A stretch of 12,628 bases of DNA from G020353235 sp964569555. GTDB lineage: Bacteria; Chloroflexota; Dehalococcoidia; Dehalococcoidales; JAUYDJ01. Of the stretch, positions 7,522-12,628 are shown piece after piece; within the stretch, counting starts at the first letter, position 1; the number at the start of each line of letters is the position of its first letter. Made by a program: the position numbers and the translations under genes. The notes under the pieces were generated by a model, which saw nothing but the letters and a program-made list of their open reading frames with translations, was not told the origin of the DNA and did no database searches. The stretch covers positions 1 to 12,628 of the forward strand of contig CAZMTT010000036.1 of NCBI GenBank assembly GCA_964569555.1. The letters run 5' to 3'.

Positions 7522-8478
7522 ATGAAATGGCGTAAATGGCTGACTTTGCTGCTGCTCCTGCTACTGGCTACTTTCCTTTGTGCCTGCTCGGCAGCACCTA
7601 CGGAAAAAGCCAATGCCATCACTATAAAGGTAGTTGCCACCCGGAACTTCGGGCAGGAGCTGATGTTTGCCGAGACACTGGAGTTACCGCCGGGCACACC
7701 CGCCATGACCGCACTGGAGAGTGTAGCCGATGTTGAAACTGCCTACGGGGGCGGTTTCGTCAATGCCATAAACGGGGTCAGTTCCGGATTCACCGGGACG
7801 CAGCAGACGATGGCCGACTGGTTTCTCTACATCAACGGTATCCAGGCCAGGACCGGTGCCCTTGACTATGCGCTGAACGACGGCGATATCCAGCACTGGG
7901 ACTTTCATGCCTGGGGCTTCCGCCAGTCCGTCCCGGCCATAATCGGTGATTTCCCCGAACCCCTGGGGCACGGCTACGGGGGCAAAGTAAGCCCGACCAT
8001 CATCGCCTATGCCGACGATTTAGCCAAAGAGGCGGATAATCTGGAAAATCAGCTCAGCCAGCTGGGCGTAAATAACACCGGCATCAAACGGCTGAGTGAG
8101 CTACCTGCCGACGACAAAGAGTCGGCCAATCTGATTCTGTTAGGCACTATTGATAGCGAGCTTATTTCAGAGCTTAATGATATCTGGGAGAGATTGGGCT
8201 TCTTTGCCCACTTTGAGCCGGAGAAGCTGGTTGTCTTCAATGCCGAGGGTGAAGTAGCCGCTGAATACGGGGCGGGGGTGGGGCTAATCCAGGCAACACA
8301 GAACCCGTGGAACCCGAAGGGCACCGGTGCTGCGGAAAATGTGGTCTGGCTGATTTCAGGCACCAATACGGCGGGGGTGAAAAGCGCCCTGGATGCCTTA
8401 ATCAACCACCCCACCCGGTTACAGTATGCCGGCGCCGCCGTCATCGCCAGCGGGGAGATAATCAGGATACCGCAGTGA
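7522..8478 (+). CDS. DUF4430 lipoprotein with S-layer-like C-terminal domain (additional component of predicted cobalamin ECF transporter)
   Basis: 318 residues. A basic N-terminus and a Leu-rich segment end in the lipobox LCAC (19-22), giving lipidation at Cys22. DUF4430 spans about 33-132: the ADWFLYINGI motif (98-107) aligns with GWKYRVN of the first gene, and GDIQHWDFHAW with its closing strand. The C-terminal half (about 158-318), including LILLGTIDSE and NPWNP...VVWLISGT, resembles alpha/beta modules seen in archaeal-type S-layer proteins. That resemblance is from memory and moderate. It follows the toroid gene by 11 bp and overlaps the EcfT gene by 4 bp, placing it between surface binders and importer. 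I infer that it hands ligand to the S component at the membrane. Genome annotation vocabularies list an additional lipoprotein component of the predicted cobalamin ECF transporter, which fits this position. Confidence 0.82.
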   Translation: MKWRKWLTLLLLLLLATFLCACSAAPTEKANAITIKVVATRNFGQELMFAETLELPPGTPAMTALESVADVETAYGGGFVNAINGVSSGFTGTQQTMADWFLYINGIQARTGALDYALNDGDIQHWDFHAWGFRQSVPAIIGDFPEPLGHGYGGKVSPTIIAYADDLAKEADNLENQLSQLGVNNTGIKRLSELPADDKESANLILLGTIDSELISELNDIWERLGFFAHFEPEKLVVFNAEGEVAAEYGAGVGLIQATQNPWNPKGTGAAENVVWLISGTNTAGVKSALDALINHPTRLQYAGAAVIASGEIIRIPQ

Positions 8479-9401
8479 TAAACCTCAGATACCGCCAGAA
8501 GGGAACCCCGGTGCACGCCCTCAATCCCTTTGCCAAGCTGGCGTGGGTAGCCAGCATCTTTGTCCTCAGCCTGCTCTTCAACCACCCCATCTACCTGCTT
8601 TTATTATTCCTGTCCACACTGCCCCTGATAATAGCCGCCCGGATATGGCGGCAGTGGCTCTCGCTGATGAAGTTCACCCTCTACCTCTGCCTGGCCATAA
8701 TCATCATCAACGCCCTGGTCAGTTCTCACGGCGCCCATCTGCTGTGGCAGGCCCCCTTCCAGCTGCCGCTGGTGGGCACGCCGGCGATAACCCTGGAGGC
8801 AATCTTCTTCGGCGCCGGCATGTGCCTGAGACTGCTGGCGATAATCTCGGCTTTTGCCCTGCTCACCTTCACCGTTCACCCCGATGATATTATGCTGGCC
8901 ATGCTCAAGATGAAACTGCCCTATAAATCGGTGCTGGCCATCTCCCTCTCCACCCGATTCATCCCCACCCTGATTGAGGACGCCGCCCGAATCAGCGATG
9001 TGCAGCGCTCCAGAGGCCTGGAGCTTGACCGGGGCCGGCTAACACAGCGCCTCAAGAGCCGGATGGCAATTATTATTCCGCTGCTGTCCAACTCGCTGGA
9101 CCGAACCGTCCAGGTGGCGGAGGCAATGGAAGCCAGGGCCTTCGGCTCGGGCCAGAAAAGGAGCTTCTATAAAGAGATCGCCCTGAAAAGGCCCGACATC
9201 CCGGCCCTGATAATGGGCTTGATACCGCTTTTTCTGGGTATTTTCATCTGGTGGCGGGGGATGGGGGACTACCAGTACTATCCGGCACTGGCCAGGCTAG
9301 GCTTTACCGGCTGGGAAGGCACCCTGCTGGCACTGCTAATCCTGTCACTCTGCCTGATGCTACCGCTGGGCTTAGCCCGGAAGGGGACTGAAGTTGATTA
9401 A
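8475..9401 (+). CDS. ecfT: ECF transporter transmembrane component T (EcfT, CbrV-like)
   Basis: 308 residues from a GTG that overlaps the previous TGA (GTGA). I chose this start because the protein then opens INLRYRQKGTPVHALNPFAKL, the usual EcfT N-terminus; AGGA (8464-8467) lies at proper distance, and the upstream extension of the frame reads like non-coding Arg/Gly-rich sequence. Membrane segments lie at about 22-54, 64-84, 108-132, 242-260 and 283-300. The cytoplasmic coupling helices carry the two signature motifs, Ser179-Arg180-Gly181 and Ala220-Arg221-Ala222, that dock on the ATPase domains. It forms the scaffold of an ECF importer with the next two genes and overlaps the ATPase gene by 8 bp. 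The T component itself carries no information on substrate; corrinoid is inferred from the operon. Confidence 0.92.
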   Translation: MINLRYRQKGTPVHALNPFAKLAWVASIFVLSLLFNHPIYLLLLFLSTLPLIIAARIWRQWLSLMKFTLYLCLAIIIINALVSSHGAHLLWQAPFQLPLVGTPAITLEAIFFGAGMCLRLLAIISAFALLTFTVHPDDIMLAMLKMKLPYKSVLAISLSTRFIPTLIEDAARISDVQRSRGLELDRGRLTQRLKSRMAIIIPLLSNSLDRTVQVAEAMEARAFGSGQKRSFYKEIALKRPDIPALIMGLIPLFLGIFIWWRGMGDYQYYPALARLGFTGWEGTLLALLILSLCLMLPLGLARKGTEVD

Positions 9402-11061
9402 AATAGAGAACTTCACCTTCTACTACAGCGGTGCCCCCCAGCCGGCCCTTGCTGAGATAAACCTTGAGATTCGGGACGGCGAGTTTGTGCTCCTAACCGG
9501 CCCCTCGGGCGGGGGGAAGTCCAGCCTGTGCCGGGCCGTCAACGGCTTAATCCCCCACTTCTACGGGGGCAAAGTGGCCGGGCGGATAGAGATCCAGGGG
9601 CGGGATACCCTGAAACACTCCCCCAAAGAGCTGGCCACCAGAGTGGGCATGGTCTTCCAGGACCCGGAAAACCAGCTGGTGGCGACGGATGTGGAGCGGG
9701 AAATCGCCTTCGGTCTGGAAAACCTGGCCTTCCCCCGGGACTTGATCGCCCGGCGCATTGAAGAGGCACTGGATACGCTGGGTATCGCCGACCTCCGCCA
9801 CCAGCAGCTACACGAACTCTCCGGCGGTGAGAAGCAAAAAATAGCCATTGCCTCGGTCTTAGCCCTCCACCCCCAGGTCCTGATGCTGGATGAACCGACC
9901 TCAGAACTAGACCCCTACAGCGCCGAGGAAGTGCTCGCCCTGATTGAGCGCCTAAATGACGAGCTGGGCATCACCATCATACTGATTGAGCACCGGCTGG
10001 ATAGAGTCATTCAGCACGCCGACAGGCTAATCGTGCTCGACAGAGGCAGGGTGGTCGCCGATGGCAAGACCAGGGAAGTGCTGAGCTCAAATTACCAAGA
10101 TTTAGAGGCTATCGGCCTTGGCATCCCGCCGGTAATCAGGCTGGCCCACGAGCTCAAAAGCAGGGGCTTTAATATTAATAAAATGCCGCTCAGCGTGAAA
10201 GAGGGACAGATAATGCTCAGCCGGGTCCTGCCCAAAGCATACGCCCACCTACCCCACCCCGAGCCGAAGCAAAATAATAAGCCGGTAATTGAGATGGAAA
10301 AGCTATGGCATATCTACCCCGAAGGTAATACCGCCTTGCAGGACATCAGCCTGAAGATAGACGAGGGTGAGCTGGTGGCCATTATGGGGCGAAACGCCTC
10401 CGGGAAAACCACGCTGGTCAAGCACCTGAACGGCCTGCTGAAGCCAACCAGGGGCACGGTAGCCGTGGGCGGAATTGATACCAGAGAGACGACCACCGCT
10501 GAGCTGGCCCGCAGGGTGGGCTTTGTTTTCCAGAACCCGAACGACCACTTACTTGCCGATACCGTTGCCGAGGAGATTGCCTTTACCCTGAAAAACCTGG
10601 GCTTCAAAGATACCGGCTCACGCCTTAGCCGGACCCTGGATATTTTTAAGCTGGCCGAATACCAGAGCCAGTACCCCCGCTCCCTCAGTGGTGGCCAGAA
10701 ACAGCGGGTGGCGCTGGCGTCGGTGGTGGCGATTCAGCCCCGGATTTTAATTCTGGATGAGCCGACCCGGGGCATGGAGTACCGCCTCAAGCATGAATTG
10801 ATGGACTTTCTCCGTGAATATGCCGGGCAGGGCAACACCGTGATTCTGGTCACCCATGACGTGGAAACGGTGGCTGAATATGCCGACCGGGTGGTACTGC
10901 TCAGTGACGGGGAGATAATGGCTGACGGCAACAAGCGGGAGGTCCTGTCGCGGGCGCGGCTCTTCTCGCCCCAGATAAACCGGCTGGTGCAAGCCTTTAC
11001 TGAATACGGCCTCCCCGATGACATCTTAACCGTGGCCGAGCTACTGGAGATAATAAAATGA
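9394..11061 (+). CDS. ecfA: ECF transporter ATPase, two fused ATPase domains (CbrU-like)
   Basis: 555 residues with two complete ABC ATPase domains in one chain, replacing the usual EcfA1/EcfA2 pair. Domain 1: Walker A GPSGGGKSS (36-44), Q-loop Gln89, signature LSGGE (142-146), Walker B ending in Asp166-Glu167, switch His200. Domain 2 (from about 297): Walker A GRNASGKTT (332-340), Gln380, signature LSGGQ (431-435), Asp455-Glu456, His488. Both sites look competent. The D-loop of domain 2 reads RGMEY, a conservative change from the more common RGLDY. A linker of about 50 residues (245-296) joins them. The start is TTG at 9394, preceded by GGAAGGGG; the frame overlaps the EcfT gene by 8 bp, and the stop overlaps the S-component start (ATGA). 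It powers import on the cytoplasmic face. Confidence 0.95.
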   Translation: MIKIENFTFYYSGAPQPALAEINLEIRDGEFVLLTGPSGGGKSSLCRAVNGLIPHFYGGKVAGRIEIQGRDTLKHSPKELATRVGMVFQDPENQLVATDVEREIAFGLENLAFPRDLIARRIEEALDTLGIADLRHQQLHELSGGEKQKIAIASVLALHPQVLMLDEPTSELDPYSAEEVLALIERLNDELGITIILIEHRLDRVIQHADRLIVLDRGRVVADGKTREVLSSNYQDLEAIGLGIPPVIRLAHELKSRGFNINKMPLSVKEGQIMLSRVLPKAYAHLPHPEPKQNNKPVIEMEKLWHIYPEGNTALQDISLKIDEGELVAIMGRNASGKTTLVKHLNGLLKPTRGTVAVGGIDTRETTTAELARRVGFVFQNPNDHLLADTVAEEIAFTLKNLGFKDTGSRLSRTLDIFKLAEYQSQYPRSLSGGQKQRVALASVVAIQPRILILDEPTRGMEYRLKHELMDFLREYAGQGNTVILVTHDVETVAEYADRVVLLSDGEIMADGNKREVLSRARLFSPQINRLVQAFTEYGLPDDILTVAELLEIIK

Positions 11062-11780
11062 GAAAGAGTTACTTCCTGTTAATACTGATAATCATTGTCG
11101 GCGTAGCAGCTTTGCTCGCTCCCCGGCTAAATTTCTCTTTGAACTGGGGGCTGACGGCAACCCTGCTGGTTATCCTGGCCATTATTGCCTTCTTCTTCGA
11201 GTTTGAAGCCGCCGCCATAAGCTCCAAGGAAATCGCCCTGGTGGCCATGCTGGGCACCATATCGGCGGTGGCGCGGGTCCCCTTTGCCGCCATACCCAAC
11301 CTGCAACCGTGCACCTATCTCATAATCTGCGCCGGCTATGTCTTCGGCCCGGTAGCCGGCTTCATGGTGGGGGCGATAACCGCCCTTGTCTCTAATTTTT
11401 TCCTTGGTCAGGGGCCGTGGACGCCCTACCAGATGTTTGCCTGGGGGCTGGCCGGAGTCAGCGCCGCCTACATCAGGCAGCTTAAGCTGGGCCGAGCCGG
11501 GCTGGTTATTTTCGGTGCGCTCTGGGGTTATCTCTACGGCTGGATAGTCAACACCTGGTTCTGGCTCTCCTTTATCTATCCGCTAACCCTGAAGACCTTT
11601 CTGCTGTACCAGCTCAATAGCCTCTGGTTTGATACCCTCCACGCCACCGGCAACGCTGTCTTTCTGGGGCTCTTTGGAGTAAAGACCATCGCCATTCTGG
11701 AGAGGTTCCGGCAGAGATTTAACTGGGGCTTACTTGACACCACCCACCCACCCCAATGGCAAACGCGGCAACAAAGCTAA
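11058..11780 (+). CDS. ECF transporter substrate-specific S component (CbrT-like, predicted cobalamin)
   Basis: 240 residues, very hydrophobic. The S-component core starts at about residue 57: the first core helix has the small-residue pattern AMLGTISAVAR used for docking on EcfT, followed by the loop RVPFAAIPNLQP (73-84) and the motif GQGPWTPYQMFAWG (117-130), with further helices at about 147-166 and 195-212. Two extra hydrophobic segments (about 5-21 and 31-48) precede the core, so about eight helices are expected instead of six. The ATG overlaps the ATPase stop by 4 bp and follows GGAGA. The NLQP/GPWTP subfamily is what I associate with the predicted cobalamin component CbrT; with toroid and DUF4430 proteins in the same operon, corrinoid is the best guess. 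Substrate is not proven by sequence; another vitamin or cofactor precursor is possible. Confidence 0.85.
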   Translation: MRKSYFLLILIIIVGVAALLAPRLNFSLNWGLTATLLVILAIIAFFFEFEAAAISSKEIALVAMLGTISAVARVPFAAIPNLQPCTYLIICAGYVFGPVAGFMVGAITALVSNFFLGQGPWTPYQMFAWGLAGVSAAYIRQLKLGRAGLVIFGALWGYLYGWIVNTWFWLSFIYPLTLKTFLLYQLNSLWFDTLHATGNAVFLGLFGVKTIAILERFRQRFNWGLLDTTHPPQWQTRQQS

Positions 11781-11872
11781 CACTAGCCACAAAAATCTAT
11801 CAATAGCATATTTTCAGGCTAAATTAATTGGGGGTTTCGGTTGAGGGGTATTCTTGGCGTGTTGCCGGCAGT
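11781..11872. other. convergent intergenic gap
   Basis: This is the space between the stops of the ECF operon and the small regulator. It holds an 8-bp palindrome TGCCGGCA (11863-11870) but no stem followed by a T-run on either strand, so I see no convincing intrinsic terminator for either transcript. Confidence 0.5.
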
Positions 11873-12157
11873 CTAGGCTCTCTTGCGCTGCCAGCCAAGC
11901 GTGGCCAGCAGTTCTCCAATGGAAGCATCGGTTACCGGGTCTTTAATGATCATGCCGGGGTGGATGCGGTAGGTATTCTGTCTACCCTCTTTAGTTCGGG
12001 TAATGTATCCCTCTGTCTCAAGCTCAATTATTATCTTGTGGGTTGTCCGCTCAGTTAGACCAATATCATTGCCGATGTCTCTCGCCGTTTTCTCCGGATT
12101 CTTGGCGACAGAAACCAGCACTAGCCCGTGGTTGGTAAGAAGAGTCCAGTCAGCCAT
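11873..12157 (-). CDS. small winged-helix (MarR-like) transcriptional regulator
   Basis: 94 residues, almost entirely one winged helix. The helix-turn-helix lies at about 22-48 (KTARDIGNDIGLTERTTHKI is the recognition part), the wing at about 52-66 (ITRTKEGRQNTYRI), and a short C-terminal dimer-type helix at 77-90. Small regulators of this shape, opening with WTLLTNHGLVL, are frequent in Dehalococcoidia-like and actinobacterial genomes. No ligand domain or metal site is visible. The ATG has a perfect AGGAGG (minus strand, 12166-12171) 8 bases upstream. A consensus promoter lies at 12271-12299, with a leader of about 105 bases that crosses the CTAGTA repeats, so autoregulation is likely. It converges with the ECF operon, leaving 92 bp between the two stops and no clear terminator. 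Confidence 0.88.
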   Translation of the reverse strand: MADWTLLTNHGLVLVSVAKNPEKTARDIGNDIGLTERTTHKIIIELETEGYITRTKEGRQNTYRIHPGMIIKDPVTDASIGELLATLGWQRKRA

Positions 12158-12191
12158 TTCATTAACCTCCTGAAAAATTTGAGCAAATATA

Positions 12192-12219
12192 TTGACAAAA
12201 TCTACTTTTCTAGTATACT
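12192..12219 (+). promoter_or_regulatory. rightward promoter facing the small regulator's promoter
   Basis: -35 TTGACA (12192-12197), a 16-base spacer and -10 TATACT (12214-12219). The predicted start is near 12226, inside the CTAGTA repeat array, reading toward the gene at 12484. Its -10 is part of the palindrome TAGTATACTA (12211-12220). Confidence 0.65.
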
Positions 12220-12269
12220 ATTACTAGTAATAGATTTCTAGTAATAGGACTCTAATAACATAATACTAG
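12210..12269 (+). repeat. 14-bp-phased CTAGTA operator array
   Basis: Direct copies of CTAGTA begin at 12210, 12224 and 12238, exactly 14 bases apart; the latter two extend to CTAGTAATAG. An inverted copy lies at 12264-12269. The middle copy is the centre of a 16-bp perfect palindrome, CTATTACTAGTAATAG (12218-12233). The array overlaps the -10 of the rightward promoter and the predicted start of the leftward one, so it is the likely binding site of the adjacent winged-helix protein. Confidence 0.65.
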
Positions 12270-12270
12270 A

Positions 12271-12299
12271 ATTATAAAACCGATGCCGGTATTTGTCAA
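12271..12299 (-). promoter_or_regulatory. consensus leftward promoter of the small regulator
   Basis: On the minus strand a perfect -35 TTGACA (12294-12299), an ideal 17-base spacer and a perfect -10 TATAAT (12271-12276) are followed directly by TCTAGTATTA, which carries an inverted operator half-site. The start near 12264 is on top of that half-site. A promoter this strong, blocked at its start, is typical of tight autorepression. Confidence 0.75.
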
Positions 12300-12348
12300 G
12301 TATGAAAAGCGGTAATAACCGCAATATTCTTAACCGAAAGGAGCCAGA

Positions 12349-12381
12349 GTGAAAAAGCAACCAAGACCCAAACCACGGTAA
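12349..12381 (+). CDS. putative 10-residue leader peptide
   Basis: GTG start followed by AAA AAG, reading MKKQPRPKPR and then TAA. AAAGGAG (12337-12343) precedes the GTG by 5 bases, the best ribosome site in this leader apart from that of the main gene. The peptide is made of Lys, Arg, Pro and Gln only. It ends 16 bases before a 13-bp-stem hairpin, which suggests a ribosome-controlled attenuator or coupling device. A chance ORF of this size is quite possible. Confidence 0.3.
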   Translation: MKKQPRPKPR

Positions 12382-12397
12382 CACGGGAAAGAGATAA

Positions 12398-12440
12398 GCA
12401 GCACAGGAGCTGAAAACGCCAGGAAATGCTCCTGTGCTGC
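12398..12440 (+). repeat. 13-bp perfect inverted repeat (mRNA hairpin)
   Basis: Arm GCAGCACAGGAGC (12398-12410), a 17-base loop, and its exact complement GCTCCTGTGCTGC (12428-12440). No T-run follows, so it is not a simple intrinsic terminator. The left arm contains AGGAGC, like the ribosome site AAGGAGC at 12472-12478, so the right arm GCTCCT could alternatively pair with and mask that site; this switch is inference. Confidence 0.55.
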
Positions 12441-12483
12441 CGGTCTGGCTAATTAATAAAATCCGCTTAAAAAGGAGCTTAAA

Positions 12484-12628
12484 ATGTTCTGGAAAAAGAA
12501 AAAAGAAGGAGCTGTATCCAGCACAGCGACTCCTACCACCGCCACAGCCGAAAGACTGCCCGAACCAAAAAAAATACCGGAGATGGTGGGCAGGCACCTC
12601 ATCGACAAGCTGAAAATGGACGTCGTCT
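12484..12628 (+). CDS. hypothetical protein, N-terminal part
   Basis: Open from the ATG at 12484 to the window end (48 codons, incomplete at the 3' end). AAGGAG (12472-12477) lies 6 bases before the ATG. The protein opens MFWKKKKEG, followed by a Ser/Thr/Ala/Pro-rich low-complexity stretch (about 11-22) and then a more ordinary region with IPEMVGRHLIDKL (31-43). There is no signal peptide. I do not recognise it; the basic, disordered start suggests a cytoplasmic linker before a domain outside the window. It is the likely target of the rightward promoter at 12192-12219, and hence perhaps of the divergent small regulator. Confidence 0.65.
   Translation, partial: MFWKKKKEGAVSSTATPTTATAERLPEPKKIPEMVGRHLIDKLKMDVV

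Larger units (their letters stand above)
12226..12483 (+). other. long structured mRNA leader
   Basis: About 258 bases separate the predicted rightward start from the ATG at 12484. Apart from repeats near its 5' end, the leader holds a small hairpin GCGGT-AATA-ACCGC (12309-12322), a mini-ORF with a good ribosome site (12349-12381) and a strong hairpin (12398-12440). It does not match any riboswitch class I know by eye. Confidence 0.4.

Noticed and set aside
8307..8474. N-terminal extension of the EcfT frame
   Set aside because: It overlaps the conserved end of the DUF4430 lipoprotein by about 170 bp and reads as Arg/Gly/Cys-rich non-homologous sequence. The GTG at 8475 gives the normal EcfT start.
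12210..12269. CRISPR array or transposon ends
   Set aside because: The CTAGTA units are 6-10 bases at 14-base steps with no spacers of CRISPR length, and no transposase is nearby. Overlap with two promoters fits operators better.
12398..12440. Intrinsic terminator
   Set aside because: The stem is strong, but the loop is 17 bases and no T-run follows. The sequence continues into a coding gene with its own ribosome site.
12238..12597. 119-codon open frame on the minus strand
   Set aside because: It crosses the consensus promoter, the hairpin and the start of the plus-strand gene, and its product is low-complexity and Phe-rich without a ribosome site.

Overview
The window looks like a bacterial chromosome segment, most plausibly from an anaerobic, monoderm-like lineage such as the Chloroflexota (Dehalococcoidia-type). 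The placement is inference. What supports it: sigma-70-type promoters and clear Shine-Dalgarno sites (bacterial rather than archaeal), a superoxide reductase (typical of anaerobes), a tRNA gene without an encoded CCA, and large secreted proteins with CARDB, toroid and S-layer-like domains, one of them anchored by a C-terminal membrane helix. GC content is moderate to high and even along the window; no mobile element or CRISPR array was seen.

Left part (1-2690): the 3' end of a tRNA-Lys(UUU) gene, then three leftward genes. These are a tyrosine phenol-lyase with every diagnostic active-site residue, a class II (neelaredoxin-type) superoxide reductase 44 bp upstream of it, and a DUF1614 membrane protein behind its own candidate promoter. 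At 2690-2776 a divergent promoter region separates these from a rightward winged-helix regulator (2777-3580).

Central part (3600-11780): one tight rightward operon of six genes (gaps of 1 and 11 bp, then overlaps of 4, 8 and 4 bp). It encodes a secreted CARDB-DUF4430 protein, a membrane-anchored alpha/alpha-toroid protein, a DUF4430 lipoprotein, and a complete ECF transporter (EcfT, a fused double ATPase, and an S component). Toroid plus DUF4430 is the domain pair that forms human transcobalamin/intrinsic factor, here split over separate proteins. With the ECF module it predicts a surface capture-and-import machine for cobalamin or other corrinoids, matching what annotation vocabularies call the predicted cobalamin ECF transporter (CbrTUV plus an additional lipoprotein). 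The operon has consensus -35 and -10 hexamers, a 19-bp spacer and a perfect 11-bp inverted repeat at the transcription start. No cobalamin riboswitch is visible.

Right part (11781-12628): a small leftward winged-helix regulator whose promoter faces a second, rightward promoter. A 14-bp-phased array of CTAGTA half-sites overlaps both. The rightward transcript would have a long leader with a 10-codon mini-ORF and a 13-bp-stem hairpin, followed by the start of an unrecognised protein that runs off the window.
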